Below the pieces are notes generated by a model, which was given only the letters and a program-made list of their open reading frames with translations, had not been told where the DNA came from and made no database searches. DNA of 64,000 nucleotides, taken from the NCBI GenBank assembly GCA_028753945.1, contig JAPNXP010000016.1, positions 2,078,001 to 2,142,000 on the forward strand, in the 5' to 3' direction. Both the position numbers and the translations under genes were made by a program. Of the stretch, positions 9,201 to 21,500 are shown in pieces. The DNA is from Hexactinellida sp. DTS-2022. Lineage: Eukaryota; Porifera; Hexactinellida. Position 1 is the first letter of the stretch. The number at the start of each line of letters is the position of its first letter.

Positions 9201-12200
9201 GTAAAATAATGATTTTTTTAAATAGGATTAAAATCAAAATCAATTGATTTAAAGTTGATTTTTAATATTTGAAAAGGGCGAAACCTATTACAATCGTAGT
9301 TATTTCTACGTAATATTGCAAAGTACATTCACTGCGCAATTCCCAATTGTATACCTGTTATACAATTTGAGTTAAGTTCATTCAAATCATTGATTTAAAT
9401 TTCCCTAAAAAATCAAATACAGTGGACTCCGCTTAATAGAACCACTGTTTAATAGATTTCACTGCTTAATCGGGTCAAAATTTCACAGGATTTATAGGAC
9501 GGATTACATTTTGGCTTAATATATTTTCGGTTAATACATTTCTCCGCTTAATCGGGTCAAAGCAACCTGGTCCCGAGGTGACTCTATTAAGCGGAGTTGA
9601 CTGTAGTAAAAGGGAGACCACGTAGCAGTTGAGTGATCTGTCTCGAAGCGACCGAGATATGAAGATTATGAACAAGCCATATGGTCCTAATTTAACAACT
9701 TACATAGGGTTTGTATTATGTTGAGTTTGCTTATTATGAAGCGAACTCAACAACTTATTATTGGTAAATGTCCATAATAAAAGAACCCTACTGTATATCA
9801 TAAATCATACAATCCCTAAACACCTGTAGCTCTAGCTGTCTCTCCTGCTCGGCCATGCGAGACCGCTCGTCCTCCTCCTCCTTCTTGAGTTGCTGCGCGA
9901 GACGCTTCTGCAGCGCCTCCTGGTCCCGGCGCTCCTGCTCCTGGCGAGTCCGCTCCTCCCGTCTAGCGACACCGAGTAACCAATAAGCACACATGGAATT
10001 AATAATATTAACATGTATCCCATTGCATGTTGTTAATCCCGTTTGGGCAATTCTATTACCCTTGAAATTATACTACAGTAGAACTTCGTTAGTGTGAACA
10101 CCAACGGACCTTATACGGAATTCGTATTAACCAATATCAAAGGCTTTGAGAGGGGACTGAAATAGTGTTCGTATTAACCGGAATTTCGTATACATTCGTA
10201 CTAACGAGTTATAATAGTATATCAGCCAATACCTTTTCAATATAATTTTCAAGGTCATTTTTAATTAACACCAAAATTCAGTGATCACCCTCCGGTTTTC
10301 TATTGAAGTGTTGGCCGATATAATTAATGTAATAACGCAACTGACTCTTTTCTGATTTTATCTTCCGCCAGTCTCCGCTTGTCCGCCTCCTCCTCCGCCT
10401 CGCGTATCCTGGCGAGTCTCTCCTGCTCTCTCTGCTCCTCCAGCAGTCTCTGTCGCTCCCGCTCCCGCTCCAGCTGCTGGCTATCTCCGTTAACCTCCAT
10501 GTTCGACTGGGAGAGACCTGTGGTACAACCCGTAATAGAGACTTGTCAATTGTTATGTAATGCTTACAAGGTAACCAAATTAAACCAATGTGTACTAGAT
10601 TGAGATACCACTGTTTCTGTTTAAAGCTCCTTGCAATAATTGGGCAGTTCAAACGTTACGTAACACCAAAATTCATAAAATTTATTGACCATTTTGGTAG
10701 TACAAAATGGATCTACAATTTTGAATTTGCTTAGCAGTAACATTCATAGTCCACCTATTTAGTACAGTAAAACCTCTGTATAGTAAACAAAAGTTTCCGA
10801 TCAAATTTCTTAACGTTATAATATAATCCTTTGGATAATGAATATCTCAATATAATCAATAAACAAAAATAATGGTCCTAAAGGCATACACTATAGAGGT
10901 TTCGTTGTACGCATTATAAACTATGTTAATACGGATTCCCTAATGATAATGGTCATTTACTCAAATAATAGCCTAAGTGATTATTAATTTTAGCCACCCG
11001 GAAAGGGGCTATTACTTGAGTTGAGCATATATTTGCTATTTGACAAATAATGGTTCTAAGGTGTTCACTATATAGGTTATACTGTAGGCATTATAAACTA
11101 CATACGATGTTCGGTTCCGTTGAATTTAAAAGTTGAATTTTTGATGTCAGAAAAGTGACTTTGCTTAAGATCATTAGAAAGCTTTTGGCCGATATATAAG
11201 TATATACAGAAGTACATATGTATACAGAAGTATTTATTGCACATACGATTTCCGCTGGTTCCGTCTAGAGCCTCCTGCACTGCGTCTCCAAACGAGACTG
11301 CGTCTGATCCGTTAGCAAAGTTGAGTCCGTAGACCTGTCGGGTGTCTCTCCACTGATGGAACGTAGCAGTCGCTCTGTTGTAGCGCATGCCTTTAACCAG
11401 CGCGCAGTTAATCACTACCTGTTATACAGGAATAACATTATTATAACTATTGTAGAACCTCGTTAATATGACACCAAGGGACCGTCAAAATGCATTCGCC
11501 TTATCCAGAATTCGTCTAAACCAGTGTCAATTGTATTGAAAAGGCTTTGAAGGGAACTGAAATAGTGTTCGTACTAACCGGAGTTTCGTATTAACCGTGT
11601 TCATATTAAAGAGGTTCTACTGTAATTAAAATAAGCACTTATTTGTTATCATATCAACATGAGATGTTCAGTGTAAACATCCATGGTTAACTACTGTAGA
11701 TAGTGAATTGGAATGCAAATAACAAGTTTCGTAGCTTATTGCAACACTAAAGTCAGAAATAATTCGAAGGTTTCAAAGCTGTCAGAACATAATTCAATCT
11801 CGCAAAAAACAGTAAACTCTCAATATAAGGAATAAATATACGGTATTTTCCAGAGTCAAGGCGGATAAAATAGTTGTTGACTGCGTTTCTATTGAAGTAA
11901 ACCAAGGGTCCATCGGACTTCGTAATATCGGGAGTTAATAATTTAATATACAGTAGAACCTCGTTAGTACGAACATGCTTAATAGTAACTAATACGAAAT
12001 TCTAGTTAATACGACACTATTTCAGTGCCCAGCAAAGCCTTTTCAATACAAATGATATTGGTCAGTACGAATTCCGGATAAGGAATAAACATTTTTGCGG
12101 TCCCCTGGTGTTCGTACTAACGAGGTTCTACTCTAACAATTCCTAGTCAACACTAACCTCTTTATCGATTAGCTTTCTAGCCACGACCCTATGCGTGGAG

Positions 12201-13885
12201 TTCTGCTGATGCACGAACAGCTGCACCTTAGAGAGGGAGGGCTCCCCCGAGCCCGAGGGGGTCCACTTCTTGCTACCCTCGTCATACGTCATCACCTGCG
12301 CTCTCACATCGATAAGCGATACCTCACTACAGGAATAATGTTATTTGTATTGCTATTTGATAGTATATGTAGTATTTTAATACTACATATACTATCAAAT
12401 AGCAATTGAATTAAGTTACAGTCGAAACCAGTTTATTCTAACTCGGGTATTCCAACTTATCGGTTTATTCTAATTATTAGTGATACAATCTTCTGTAAGA
12501 AATTCCAATTTTACTAGTATTGTCATCAGTTTTTTCTAACTATCGGTTTTTCTTACTATTTTTATCCAAAAGAAATGGTTAGAAAAAACCGGTTTCAATT
12601 GTATTAATTCGATTAATTCATAGTATAAAGTATATACAGTAGAGCCTCGTTAACATGTACACCAAGGGACCGTCGAAATGTGTATCCTTATCAAGAATTA
12701 ACCAGCGTTTTTGTATTGAAAAAAGTTGTGAAATAGTGTACATATATCCAAATTTTGTATTAATAGTCTCGAATAAACGAGGTTCACTGTAAATATCACT
12801 CAATTCCATAACCAATAAAACTAACCGGTCAAACTAAACTCATATTCACAAAATATACCATTATTTGTAATACAAATATATTATATAGATATAATCATTG
12901 TGTTAAATATAATTATGATAACACCACTCCACAACCATACGTAAATCCTGACGAAGTGCAGTATAAGCTTTTTAGAAATGCTAATAACTAAACAGTTTAT
13001 AGTATAGCCGTAGACAACTTTGTAGAAACATTATTATAGAATATTAGTATATTAGTATATTACGAAACACACGTGTTATTATGCTAATCTATTGCAGATT
13101 GCAGAAATTCGTAGGAAATTAATGTTATCAAAAGTTGAACACAATAGCATTTGATTTAAAACAAATTAAATAACGATAACAACAAAGGATATCATAATTG
13201 TTTATATTTATGGAATATATTTGTAAATAATGCTTTGCTTAATCAGGATATCCAATTACAGTGAACTCTCGTTATAACGAAGTGCTGGGACCTGTAAATT
13301 CCTTCATTATATCCAGATATTCGTTATAAGCGGATAATCATTAATGAATTTATTGCTCTTGGGAAAATCTCTAATTCGTTATAAGCGGGTGTTTCATTAT
13401 ATCCAACTTCTTATAACGGGAGTTCACTGTATGTTCAAAAACTTTATCGAAGGAATACTCAAATTATTTCGTTTGTTTATAGCCATAAATTATTGTGAAA
13501 CATACCTATAATCTTATACAATAACATTTTCAATAAATACACTGAAGTACAGTAAACTCCCGTTATAATGAAAGTTGGATATAACGAAATACCCGCTTAT
13601 AATGAAATGGATAATTCCCCCCAGAGCACTAAATACATTCATTATTATCCTTCAAATCTGGCATCGTGAAAACTTTTCTAATAAAATAATATAATATTTG
13701 ATTCGTAGACAGTTAGAAATTTTGACAAAAGAACCAAATATAAGAAATCCCAGTCAGTTTATCCATGAATCTAAATAGAATCTGGAACTCATAAGAAGCT
13801 AGTTTCTGCGGAATATAACAAGCTAAACTGAATCACAAATATACAGCTAATATAAAGATTTAGAATTCACAAATCCTCACCTCAT
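6236..13885 (-). CDS. ENA/VASP: Ena/VASP family actin regulator (485 aa, 15 coding exons)
   Basis: Exons in transcript order: 13885-13881, 12326-12158, 11418-11247, 10517-10346, 9962-9824, 9179-8904, 8336-8270, 7671-7589, 7486-7422, 7351-7324, 7232-7136, 6773-6725, 6652-6604, 6546-6489, 6264-6236. All junctions have GT-AG sites and compatible phases; the sum is 1458 nt. The first coding exon holds only ATGAG, giving MSEVS as in other Ena/VASP proteins. EVH1 spans residues 1-113 ([10 protein letters not shown], then [15 protein letters not shown]), the module that binds FPPPP ligands. Residues 120-240 are a long charged helix rich in Glu/Arg/Gln, like that of Mena. A short Pro-rich segment follows (312-333). 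[12 protein letters not shown] (about 370-383) matches the F-actin-binding block. Residues 446-485 match the C-terminal coiled-coil tetramerisation domain, ending EIRKELSKR. Expected role: barbed-end elongation at lamellipodia, filopodia and adhesions. Confidence 0.92.
6301..6451. repeat. MITE, TIR family ACTCTCGTTAATACGAAC
   Basis: The ends ACTCTCGTTAATACGAACACC and GTGTTCGTATTAACGAGAGT are inverted copies around about 110 bp without an ORF. It sits in the last Ena/VASP intron. Confidence 0.7.
6894..7054. repeat. Inverted-repeat element with 27-bp termini
   Basis: TATATAGAGCTGAGCTTTG (6894 on) and its exact complement ending at 7054 form near-perfect 27-bp terminal repeats around about 107 bp. 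Lies in the Ena/VASP intron between exons 7232-7136 and 6773-6725. Confidence 0.8.
8067..8220. repeat. MITE with GCTAATAGAGCAATTGC core
   Basis: Begins CAGTTGAGTTCGCGTAATAG and ends GCTATTATGCGACACTACTG, imperfect inverted termini. Related copies: about 22772-22910 (same strand) and 43742-43861 (opposite strand), sharing AAATGCTCGCTTGGGGACT. All three lie in introns. Confidence 0.65.
8340..8460. repeat. Short tandem array, unit about 20 bp
   Basis: Repeated units of the type TACGTAATACAGTAATTAAA, with slight variants, about five to six times in tandem within an Ena/VASP intron, directly upstream (in sense) of the Pro-rich exon's 3' splice site. Confidence 0.75.
8698..8870. repeat. MITE, CAGTGGAACCTCCACAAACG family
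   Basis: TA-flanked element starting CAGTGGAACCTCCACAAACG and ending CCCGTTTCTGTAGGTTCTACTG; the terminal motif is repeated internally. Within an Ena/VASP intron, about 34 bp from the exon ending at 8904. Confidence 0.75.
9198..9420. repeat. Dispersed intronic repeat B, copy 1
   Basis: About 220 bp starting GGAATGGTAAAATAATGATT and ending near TTCATTCAAATCATTGATTT; similar over its whole length to 49664-49888. It lies within 20 bp of the 3' splice site of the Ena/VASP exon 9179-8904. Confidence 0.75.
9420..9603. repeat. MITE, CCGCTTAATAGA family
   Basis: CAGTGGACTCCGCTTAATAG to ATTAAGCGGAGTTGACTG, TA-flanked. The motif CCGCTTAAT is repeated inside. Same family at about 36463-36653, 47964-48147, 53747-53855 (shorter) and 63507-63692. 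Confidence 0.8.
10076..10215. repeat. MITE, CTCGTTAATACGAAC family (degenerate)
   Basis: Begins CAGTAGAACTTCGTTAGTGTG and contains the characteristic AACGGACC and GTATTAACC blocks. Intron of Ena/VASP. Confidence 0.6.
10765..10908. repeat. MITE, CAGTAAAACCTCTGTATAGT family
   Basis: Starts CAGTAAAACCTCTGTATAGT and ends ACACTATAGAGGTTTCGTTG, imperfect inverted termini. The sequence just after it (to about 11098) ends in the related CACTATATAGGTTATACTG block and may be a second degenerate copy. Confidence 0.6.
11450..11622. repeat. MITE, CTCGTTAATACGAAC family
   Basis: AGAACCTCGTTAATATGACA at the left, ATATTAAAGAGGTTCTACTG at the right. It begins about 32 bp from the 3' splice site of the second EVH1 exon. 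Confidence 0.7.
11951..12134. repeat. MITE, CTCGTTAATACGAAC family
   Basis: CAGTAGAACCTCGTTAGTACG to GTTCGTACTAACGAGGTTCT, near-perfect inverted termini. In the same Ena/VASP intron as the 11450 copy, about 24 bp from the 5' splice site. Confidence 0.8.
12349..12406. repeat. 58-bp near-perfect palindrome
   Basis: The left arm ATTGCTATTTGATAGTATAT... and its complement meet without a loop; 28 of 29 positions pair. It lies 23 bp upstream (in sense) of the 3' splice site of the first EVH1 exon. Confidence 0.85.
12419..12601. repeat. MITE, CAGT(C/T)GAAACC...TTCTAAC family
   Basis: CAGTCGAAACCAGTTTATTC to AAAAAACCGGTTTCAATTG. Second copy at 48951-49105. Internal TTCTAACTATCGGTTTTTC repeats the terminal motif. 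Confidence 0.7.
12637..12789. repeat. MITE, CTCGTTAATACGAAC family
   Basis: CAGTAGAGCCTCGTTAACATG to ATAAACGAGGTTCACTG; in intron 1 of Ena/VASP. Confidence 0.7.
13259..13429. repeat. MITE, CTCGTTATAACGAA family
   Basis: CAGTGAACTCTCGTTATAACG to TTATAACGGGAGTTCACTG. A partial copy starts at 13550; another full copy is at 61821-61964, and fragments lie at about 20036-20075 and 23640-23680. Confidence 0.8.
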
Positions 13886-15504
13886 GTCTTCTCTGAAATT
13901 GTGTCAAGTAAAACTCTTGAATGGTAGAAATGTTATTGTGTTATAATATAATTATCTTGATTATAATAATACAAACAAACAAGTTGAGAATCAATAAACC
14001 AATGATTTATATAAATTATACAATAAAGGTCATCCTAATGTATTTAGATGTGAGCTGAAAAGCAATACTTCTAATGAAACACTAATTATAATAGGCTTTG
14101 TCTAACTCACTGGTCTCCTTTATTGTTATACTTGGAATGCATTCAAATTATAAGTACCAGTACGTATAGGCAATTGGTGAGATTTATAAAGCATACATAT
14201 AATTGCATTTATATTAACTAACTAAGGTGTTAGTGCAAATAAGGTATCGAAAATTAGCGCAATCAAATGAATAACTACAATGGACATACAAATGTTTTTA
14301 TAAAATTATTCTAGGAAAAAGATCCTAACTATGAAAGTTCGTAACAGATACAATTCTATTTAGGAATAGTAATGGCATTTCACAGTCTTTGGGCATATCA
14401 AGACCTATTTTGTATCCTTTGTTATTTGTACTTTATAACAATTGTGTTTTGACTTGACATAATTGTTTCTGTATGCCCTTACTCTAACATGACAACAATA
14501 ATTATCAAATGGAATTGACTAAGAATCTCAAATATTAGAGGCTTATGTTTTGGGCTTACATATACAACAGGGCCGTAGCCACTGGTCAGGTTGGTCAGGT
14601 TTCAACCTGACCACTTTTGGTTGGTTGGACAGGTTAACCTGAACCCTTGGTCCTGTTGGTACTATATCCAGCCCGGTCTAACCTGACCACTTTTAATTGG
14701 TGGCTACGGCACTGTACAAGTTATATCGCCCAAAACCTTTTCAATATATAAACCCGCCTTAGTAAAGGTGACTTTTTATGTTTAATTAGTTAAATAACTT
14801 CCCACTTCCCAGTGCTTGAAAATTACATTAGAAAAGGTAATGACCGATACACAAGAAATTCCTTATATTTTACTTTGATTGATTGAATAGTTTGTACGCC
14901 AGGGTAATAACAAGAGATCCCTGGTCAAGTCTACAATAACTCTCGGATAATTATAATTACATAGTGGAGATTGGTACAGAGAGATTATCAGCCATTGTAT
15001 TCTGTTGTCAAATGATAAATCTTATAATTCCAGTTATATAGAAAGATTAGTAATATAATTTACAAATTATATAGAATAATATCTGTTGTATTACTAAAAG
15101 TGAAATTTAATTTGCTAGTCAGTGCCATAAGTTTTCAAGATACAAATACGAGTTACAAGAATATCTACTTTTGCAAGAACTAAAAGAGACTAATTAGATT
15201 AAAAATTATGTTTTGCAAAATTGTCCTAAGAATTCTTAGAATAGAATAACCTGTTTTATACTTCAATTACTATAAATTCATTCAATTTTTTAGGCTAAAT
15301 GAAGTTTACGAGCACTATGAACTATGGATAACTATATATCTAATACGTTTCATTTGTAAGGGGCGACTTGATTGTTCTTACTTCTTATTTAGTCATTTTT
15401 AAGAATTACTTTCCAATAGATCTAAAATTACAAAATTAGGCAAATAAGCATTATAACATTATAGGAAATAACTAGATTTGTATTAGCATCTTTTATTATT
15501 CTGT
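13886..15504. other. Intergenic region between divergent Ena/VASP and SOS
   Basis: Both genes start outward from this 1.6-kb spacer, so it should hold both promoters and the 5' UTR of each. No TATA box or other element could be assigned. Contains the inverted-repeat element at 14572-14718. Confidence 0.5.
14572..14718. repeat. hAT-like MITE
   Basis: Termini CAGGGCCGTAGCCAC and GTGGCTACGGCACTG are inverted and of hAT type. The inside carries several copies of TGGTCAGGTT and its complement (AACCTGACCACTTTT twice). Flanks share only TACAA. Confidence 0.65.
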
Positions 15505-18500
15505 ATGGCCACGAAAGATTATAATTTTTACTCAGAAGATAACAAGGAGAAGTGGAGTCATTTACTCGCACAACCTCTAAAAAAGGTATTTATAACATTG
15601 TGTGTTTGGAATTTATTTGTTTTATATGGAAATCAATACTTGCGTTTGTTTTATAGCAGTGGTTCCCAACCTGGGGTCCACAAGATCTCAAAATTTGTAT
15701 TACGGTCAATGGGAGGGTCCACAGAATGTCTAATATTGGCTATAGGGGGTCCACGTTTGAAATAGGTTGGGGAATCGCTGTTTTATAGGTACATAACGTG
15801 TTCACTATTTACACTAGATACTCGATTTCCCTTATAGTATAAACACATTTACTGAGATTATAATTATATTTACTTATAAATACAGTCAGCTGTGACAACT
15901 GGAAGGAATTCTCAAATGATTTTACGTATTTTCCTCGAAAAATAATTTCTCTCAAACTGATAAATTATATATTCGCCCAAAGATACTTTATATTAGAAAT
16001 TTGCCTGAGAAGGTGCAAGTTTTCGCAAAGTTGTGTATCTTATAGACCCATATATAAAGTATTATAAACCCTTTTTGTTCCTGAATGACTTATCGCAGGC
16101 TTTCATCTAGGCTAAATTCACAATTTACTTATGTTTAGTTTGAGCTCGCTCACGTTCACAACGCGCCTAAATCATTATATTTATATTTCGTCTCTTTGAG
16201 CATCTCTCGACTTTCCCGCGTCGAGAAAAGTTTCGTTTAAAATTACGCGCCTAGATAAAACTTTGTCTGCAGTAACTATTCCTGTTCAATGTTCCATTCA
16301 GTATATTATACAGCCATTTCTAAATACGCTCCTGGTCTGATACAATTTGCATACGCCTAAACCACAAATGAACGTTACGGTATAGGACAAAATTCCAAAC
16401 TTTCGCGCTCCTAATTAAAATTTTCCTGATAATCACAGAGCGTCTCGCGCTCCTGATAACCTTGCTTTCACTCAATAGATAACATACCAAGTGCACCCCA
16501 CACTCATAACAGAGGACAATGCGCTCTTCTACCTAGAGCGTCTCCTCTACAAACTCCTGCTGAAACTGGTCATATCTCTCCCTAAGACGATGCTCGACGT
16601 TAGCTACATAGTCATGAACACATTCCCCTCTCCGCTGGCAGACTGGGCGCTGCAGGAGGCGGAGGCTACGGTTAACTCCTCTCGGATTATGTCCAAGCGA
16701 GTCCCCATCAACATCCCTGTTGACAAAGTCGGATCTCAAATTGCAAAGGTACGCACCTAAATGGCATACGTAACGCGAAATTACGAAAATAGACGCTCCC
16801 CTCTTTCACACTTTTTGGCCATTTTATATTACAAAAACGTTATGTAACGTTTGAATCACCGCATGCCATTGTATCTCCATTTACACTTGGGCTTTTAAAT
16901 TGGAGAAATGATTATAGGGGTCAGGAAACGGATAATTTTATAGATTTAAATTATTTGTTCACTCAAATAATTATACAGTCTCATAATCATCAATTGTGAA
17001 GAGAAATGTAACACATTGCATTGTCGAACTTATTATCTTTCTGAAGATATTGAAACTCTTGTAGTAAACAGATCAAAAAGTCCCCTTAGGATAACACATT
17101 TATAACATGATATTATGGGATAAAAATATTCCACTTAAATAAAAGGATCGCATGTTAAAAAGGTTGAAACCCCTGATTAATTAAAACACCAATTAAACTA
17201 AATCAATTTGTAGATTTATATTATACAATAATGGTCAATCTTTTAGGAATTATTTATACAGCGGCCAACACCTTTTCTAATGTAATTCCGGGTTTTATAT
17301 TAAAAAAGTTTTGGCCATTATACGTATAAGTACGCCAATTTTAATTTTATTATTTCCAATAGGAATTCTACTGCATGAGCAAGTTGGATAACAAAGTTAT
17401 TATTTATCTCCTAACTGTCATTGACTATATGGCAGCTGACATACTCAAGGTACAATCGTAAAATCCCAATTCCTTATGACTTATAGTGTACGGAGAATAT
17501 CTGTGTATTTATAAGAAATTCGGTTTAATTCTCTCACTTAGCTAGCGGGTAACTTCGTGAAGAATTCCGGGAGAAGTCGCATATTTGAGAGCGACATTAG
17601 AGTCTCAATGAATGCAGACCAGGTGAGGATAACGTACATTTTCTAGTGAATAAACTCGGAAATAACGAAATTATATGCAGTAGAACCAAGTTAGTAAAAA
17701 AATCCGGTTAATACGAACACCATTTTAGTCCCTTTCAAAACCTTTTTCGAATGTATATTGACGTGCCTGATGTTCGTGTTCTACTGTATATTCCTAAGTT
17801 GGATAAGATCCGCTTACAACGAAGTAAAGAAAAGTCCCTTGGACTCCTTTATAACTCGATTTAACTGTACTTGACTATTACTGTATCATAACTAGGCGCT
17901 GATGAGTCTGTTCAGTAAGGACATGGACCCGAAGACGATCTCCTCTAGTCTCTCCAGTCTCTCCGACTCTCTGCCCGCTAACGGCCTGGAGACCAGCTTC
18001 ACGGACGCCATGAAGGAGATGGTCTCTCTGGAGGGACAGCACATACGCGTGCTGCAGAAGATACACAGGATACTCGCAGAGCCCTTCCAGAGCAAGGAGC
18101 CTAGAGTGTTCTCCACTGAGGTTTGTAGCAGAGTCCCTTTAGACATATGCACATGCACTAGAGACTATACAGTATACCAACCATTCCCTGGTAGTAATAT
18201 AACGTCCGTGGATTTAATTTGGGGATTTATGAGTTTTCCCTGCATTTCCATGCTAAATATACCTGAAATATAGATAAGCGTTTCTATAACATTTTCGAGT
18301 TATCTTCTTGACGAATAACAATATTTGTAAATTTATTTTAAAATGCTCAAATCCCAGGAGGGTTGCAAGTACCCTAGTATGTCATGTAAATACTACCGCT
18401 ATTAACTTTTTAGGTTCGTACTAACGTCTAACCGAGTTTACCCTAGTATGTCATGTAAATACTACTGCTATAACTGTGTAGGTGGTAGAGGACATATTCG

Positions 18501-21500
18501 GGTGTCTGGACGGGGTGGTGGACCTCTCTCTCTCCATCCATGGTTCTCTGCAGGACGCGCTTGAGGTGGCGCGGGCGGAGGAGGACCAGGAGCTGAGCGT
18601 AGCCGCCGCCGGGACCGTGTTCAATGAGCATTCCTCCGCTTACGACTTCGAGGAGTACAACAACTATGCTAGGAACTACGATACTATGGTGCAGACGCTA
18701 GAGGCCCAATTCAAACAGCCCTGGGTACACAACTACTTCAAGGTTAGCAACCTGTTATGTCAAATGGAATGTAATATGTATTTAAATAATCTATCACTTC
18801 TTATAAATACATTTTTTACTACAGTACTTTGTATAATATTTTTTTGTTTACTACTTTGTATTATATATCTTTTGTTCACTACTTTATACAGTAGAACTCG
18901 GTTATAAGGGGTACGTTAATGAAAATACGTTCGTATGTATTATCCGAGTGTATGTACTAACCAAGTTTACCCTATAGGAAAATAAATACTGCTTTATAAA
19001 CTTGGTTAGACTAATTAGTACTTACTATACACCAAGTCCGTATAACCGAGTTCTACTGTAATACTTTCTGCAGGAATATTTCAAGTCTAACTTCAACTGC
19101 TCGGACGGAGAGATCAGCACCTACATATGCACAGTTCGCTACCTGCTCCCCAAACTCCTGCTGGAGCCCGTTAGACACATGGCCTACTACCTGCTGGAGA
19201 TGCTACCCACCATGCTGAAGATATGTCCGTCAGCCTCGGAGCGACAGGAGTTCAAGGACGCTCTGGACGGAATGAGCAAGTTCCAGACGATAGCGGAGGG
19301 ACTTATAAAGTGCGAGAAGCTACCAGCTGACTCTCTAAGCATAGACTCCTATATCCTGAACAGGAGAGCCAGGAGCAAGTCCTCCTTCCAGGAAATCAAA
19401 GACATACAGGTATGTCTGATATGCGGTAGTCATATTGGTGTAAGACAGTGGTGCTCGTATATTATAATTTTCTAATCTAGTAATTACTCTATTTGAAGTT
19501 ATTTCAATCCCAACAAGGACTTTTAATTTTGTTCCTTATACATTTCGTATATAAATTCGTGCAAAATGCGACTTGGATTACGCGAATTACGCGAATTAAT
19601 ATTTTCAAGAAATAGAACTCATTGTGTATTTTGAGATTGTTTATGTAACTTTCTGCCAACACCTTTCCAATGTGATTTTCAGGCAAGCTAATTGTTCTAC
19701 ATATTCACCTTTGCGATTGAAAAGTGTGGCCTATATATAAATAAGCCCTTTCGTTACTGTTTAACACCACATCCCCCCACAGGACCGGATAGAGGGAGAC
19801 ACGAAGGACCTGATGCGCTGCTCGCAGGTGATTAAGATAGGAGATCTGAATCTGTACCAGGGCGGGTACCGGAAGGGCAACAAGCCGCAGGAGAGGAGAG
19901 TGTTCCTGTTCGACTGTCTCCTCCTCTGCTGCAAGCTCTCTCCGCGCAAAGAGATAGCCGAGTATAAACTCAGGGAGAAGTTCGATCTCAAGAAGATGCA
20001 CATACTAGACACGCCCGACTCTGAGGGTTAGTACTGTTCTCGTTATATCCGACTTCGTTATAACGGAGTTCACTGTATTTTACTTTGAGTTTGGGAGTAA
20101 AACTATTTACTTTATATTTATACTACTTATTTAGTTAGAATACGAATACCGTATGTACATATCTATACTATACTACAAGTAGATTTACTTTGACACAATT
20201 AACCGACCAAAGTAATCGAAAAATATTTTATATTAGCTTCTATTGGCCTGGGGAAAAAACATTTAACCGGTTGACTCAATTACACGGAGTCGACTGTACC
20301 AAGAAGTGTACAGTAGATATCGGATATAAGAACATTATAAGCAGTTCCCTATGATGTTCTTATAACCGGCATCCACTGTACTATTATTGTATTCCCTAGA
20401 CACTAGTCACGGCTTTGAGATGCTGGACAGCAAGGGCGTCAAGCTGTACATCCAGGCCTCCTCGCAGGAGCTTAAGGAGGAGTGGCTGTCAGCTGTTTGC
20501 TACGCTCTCACGCAGGAGTCTCTGGAGAGCCGACTCGAGGAGCTGCTCATCAAGGAGCGGAACTCTATTCAGTTCCAGCTGCCCAGTCCGGACATATACA
20601 AGTACGATAATATCTACTTATTAACTGAGTACAGTAGAACTTGTTAACATACGAAATCTGCATACTCATTTGCTTATTATTACATTTGGAAGTACAGTAG
20701 AACCTCGTTAGTACGAACACCAGGGGACCGTCAAAATATGCCTTTTCCTGATTCGAATTAACTAGTATCAATTGTATTGAAAAGGCTTTGAAAGGGACTG
20801 AATTAGTGTTTTCGTATTAACCGTGTTATTATTAACGAGGTTCTACTGTATGCCTCCAGGTAATTTTCAACGTGAGTAATTCGTTTACTTATTTTTGTAA
20901 CAACAACATTAAATCTTCATATTCGAAATTTATAAAGGCCAAATTCGAAGTCTGCATACTAGTTTACGTATAATACCCCTTGTAAACTGGTCTCTATCTC
21001 AATTATAAATGCGTCTTATCTTCTGTTCCCTATGACTAGAGTAGAATCATGATTTTTTCATGATTTACCCTACATTGAAATAAGCTGCTTTATAAAATTG
21101 GTTAGAAAAATAATAGCAAGTTAGAACTAAGTTATACTATACTAGCTTTCTCTGTTAAATAGGTGAACAGATTAATATAATATCTCACTAGTATGCATAC
21201 CTATCTCCCTTCCCGTTGCAGGTTCTCGGAGCCTGACTCGGATAAGAACATAGTCTTCGAAGAGGCGGGAGAGAATCTGCTTAACATCCGGAACCCCCCA
21301 ATCAGGGCTGCCACCTTCAACAAACTAGTGGAGCGCCTAACCTACCACAAGTTCGCAGACCCGGCTCTCGTCAAGACATTTCTAACCACCTACAGGTCGT
21401 TCGCTACGCCCACAGACCTTATGAGTTCCCTCATAGAGAGATACAATATCCCGGCGCTAGAGGAGGGGGAGAACAGTGACGTCATGTGGAGCCACGAGGC

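Noticed and set aside
15586-15765. Continuation of the first SOS exon as a longer ORF
   Set aside because: Runs past a splice donor into a hAT element; joining at 15585 to 16479 restores SOS homology.
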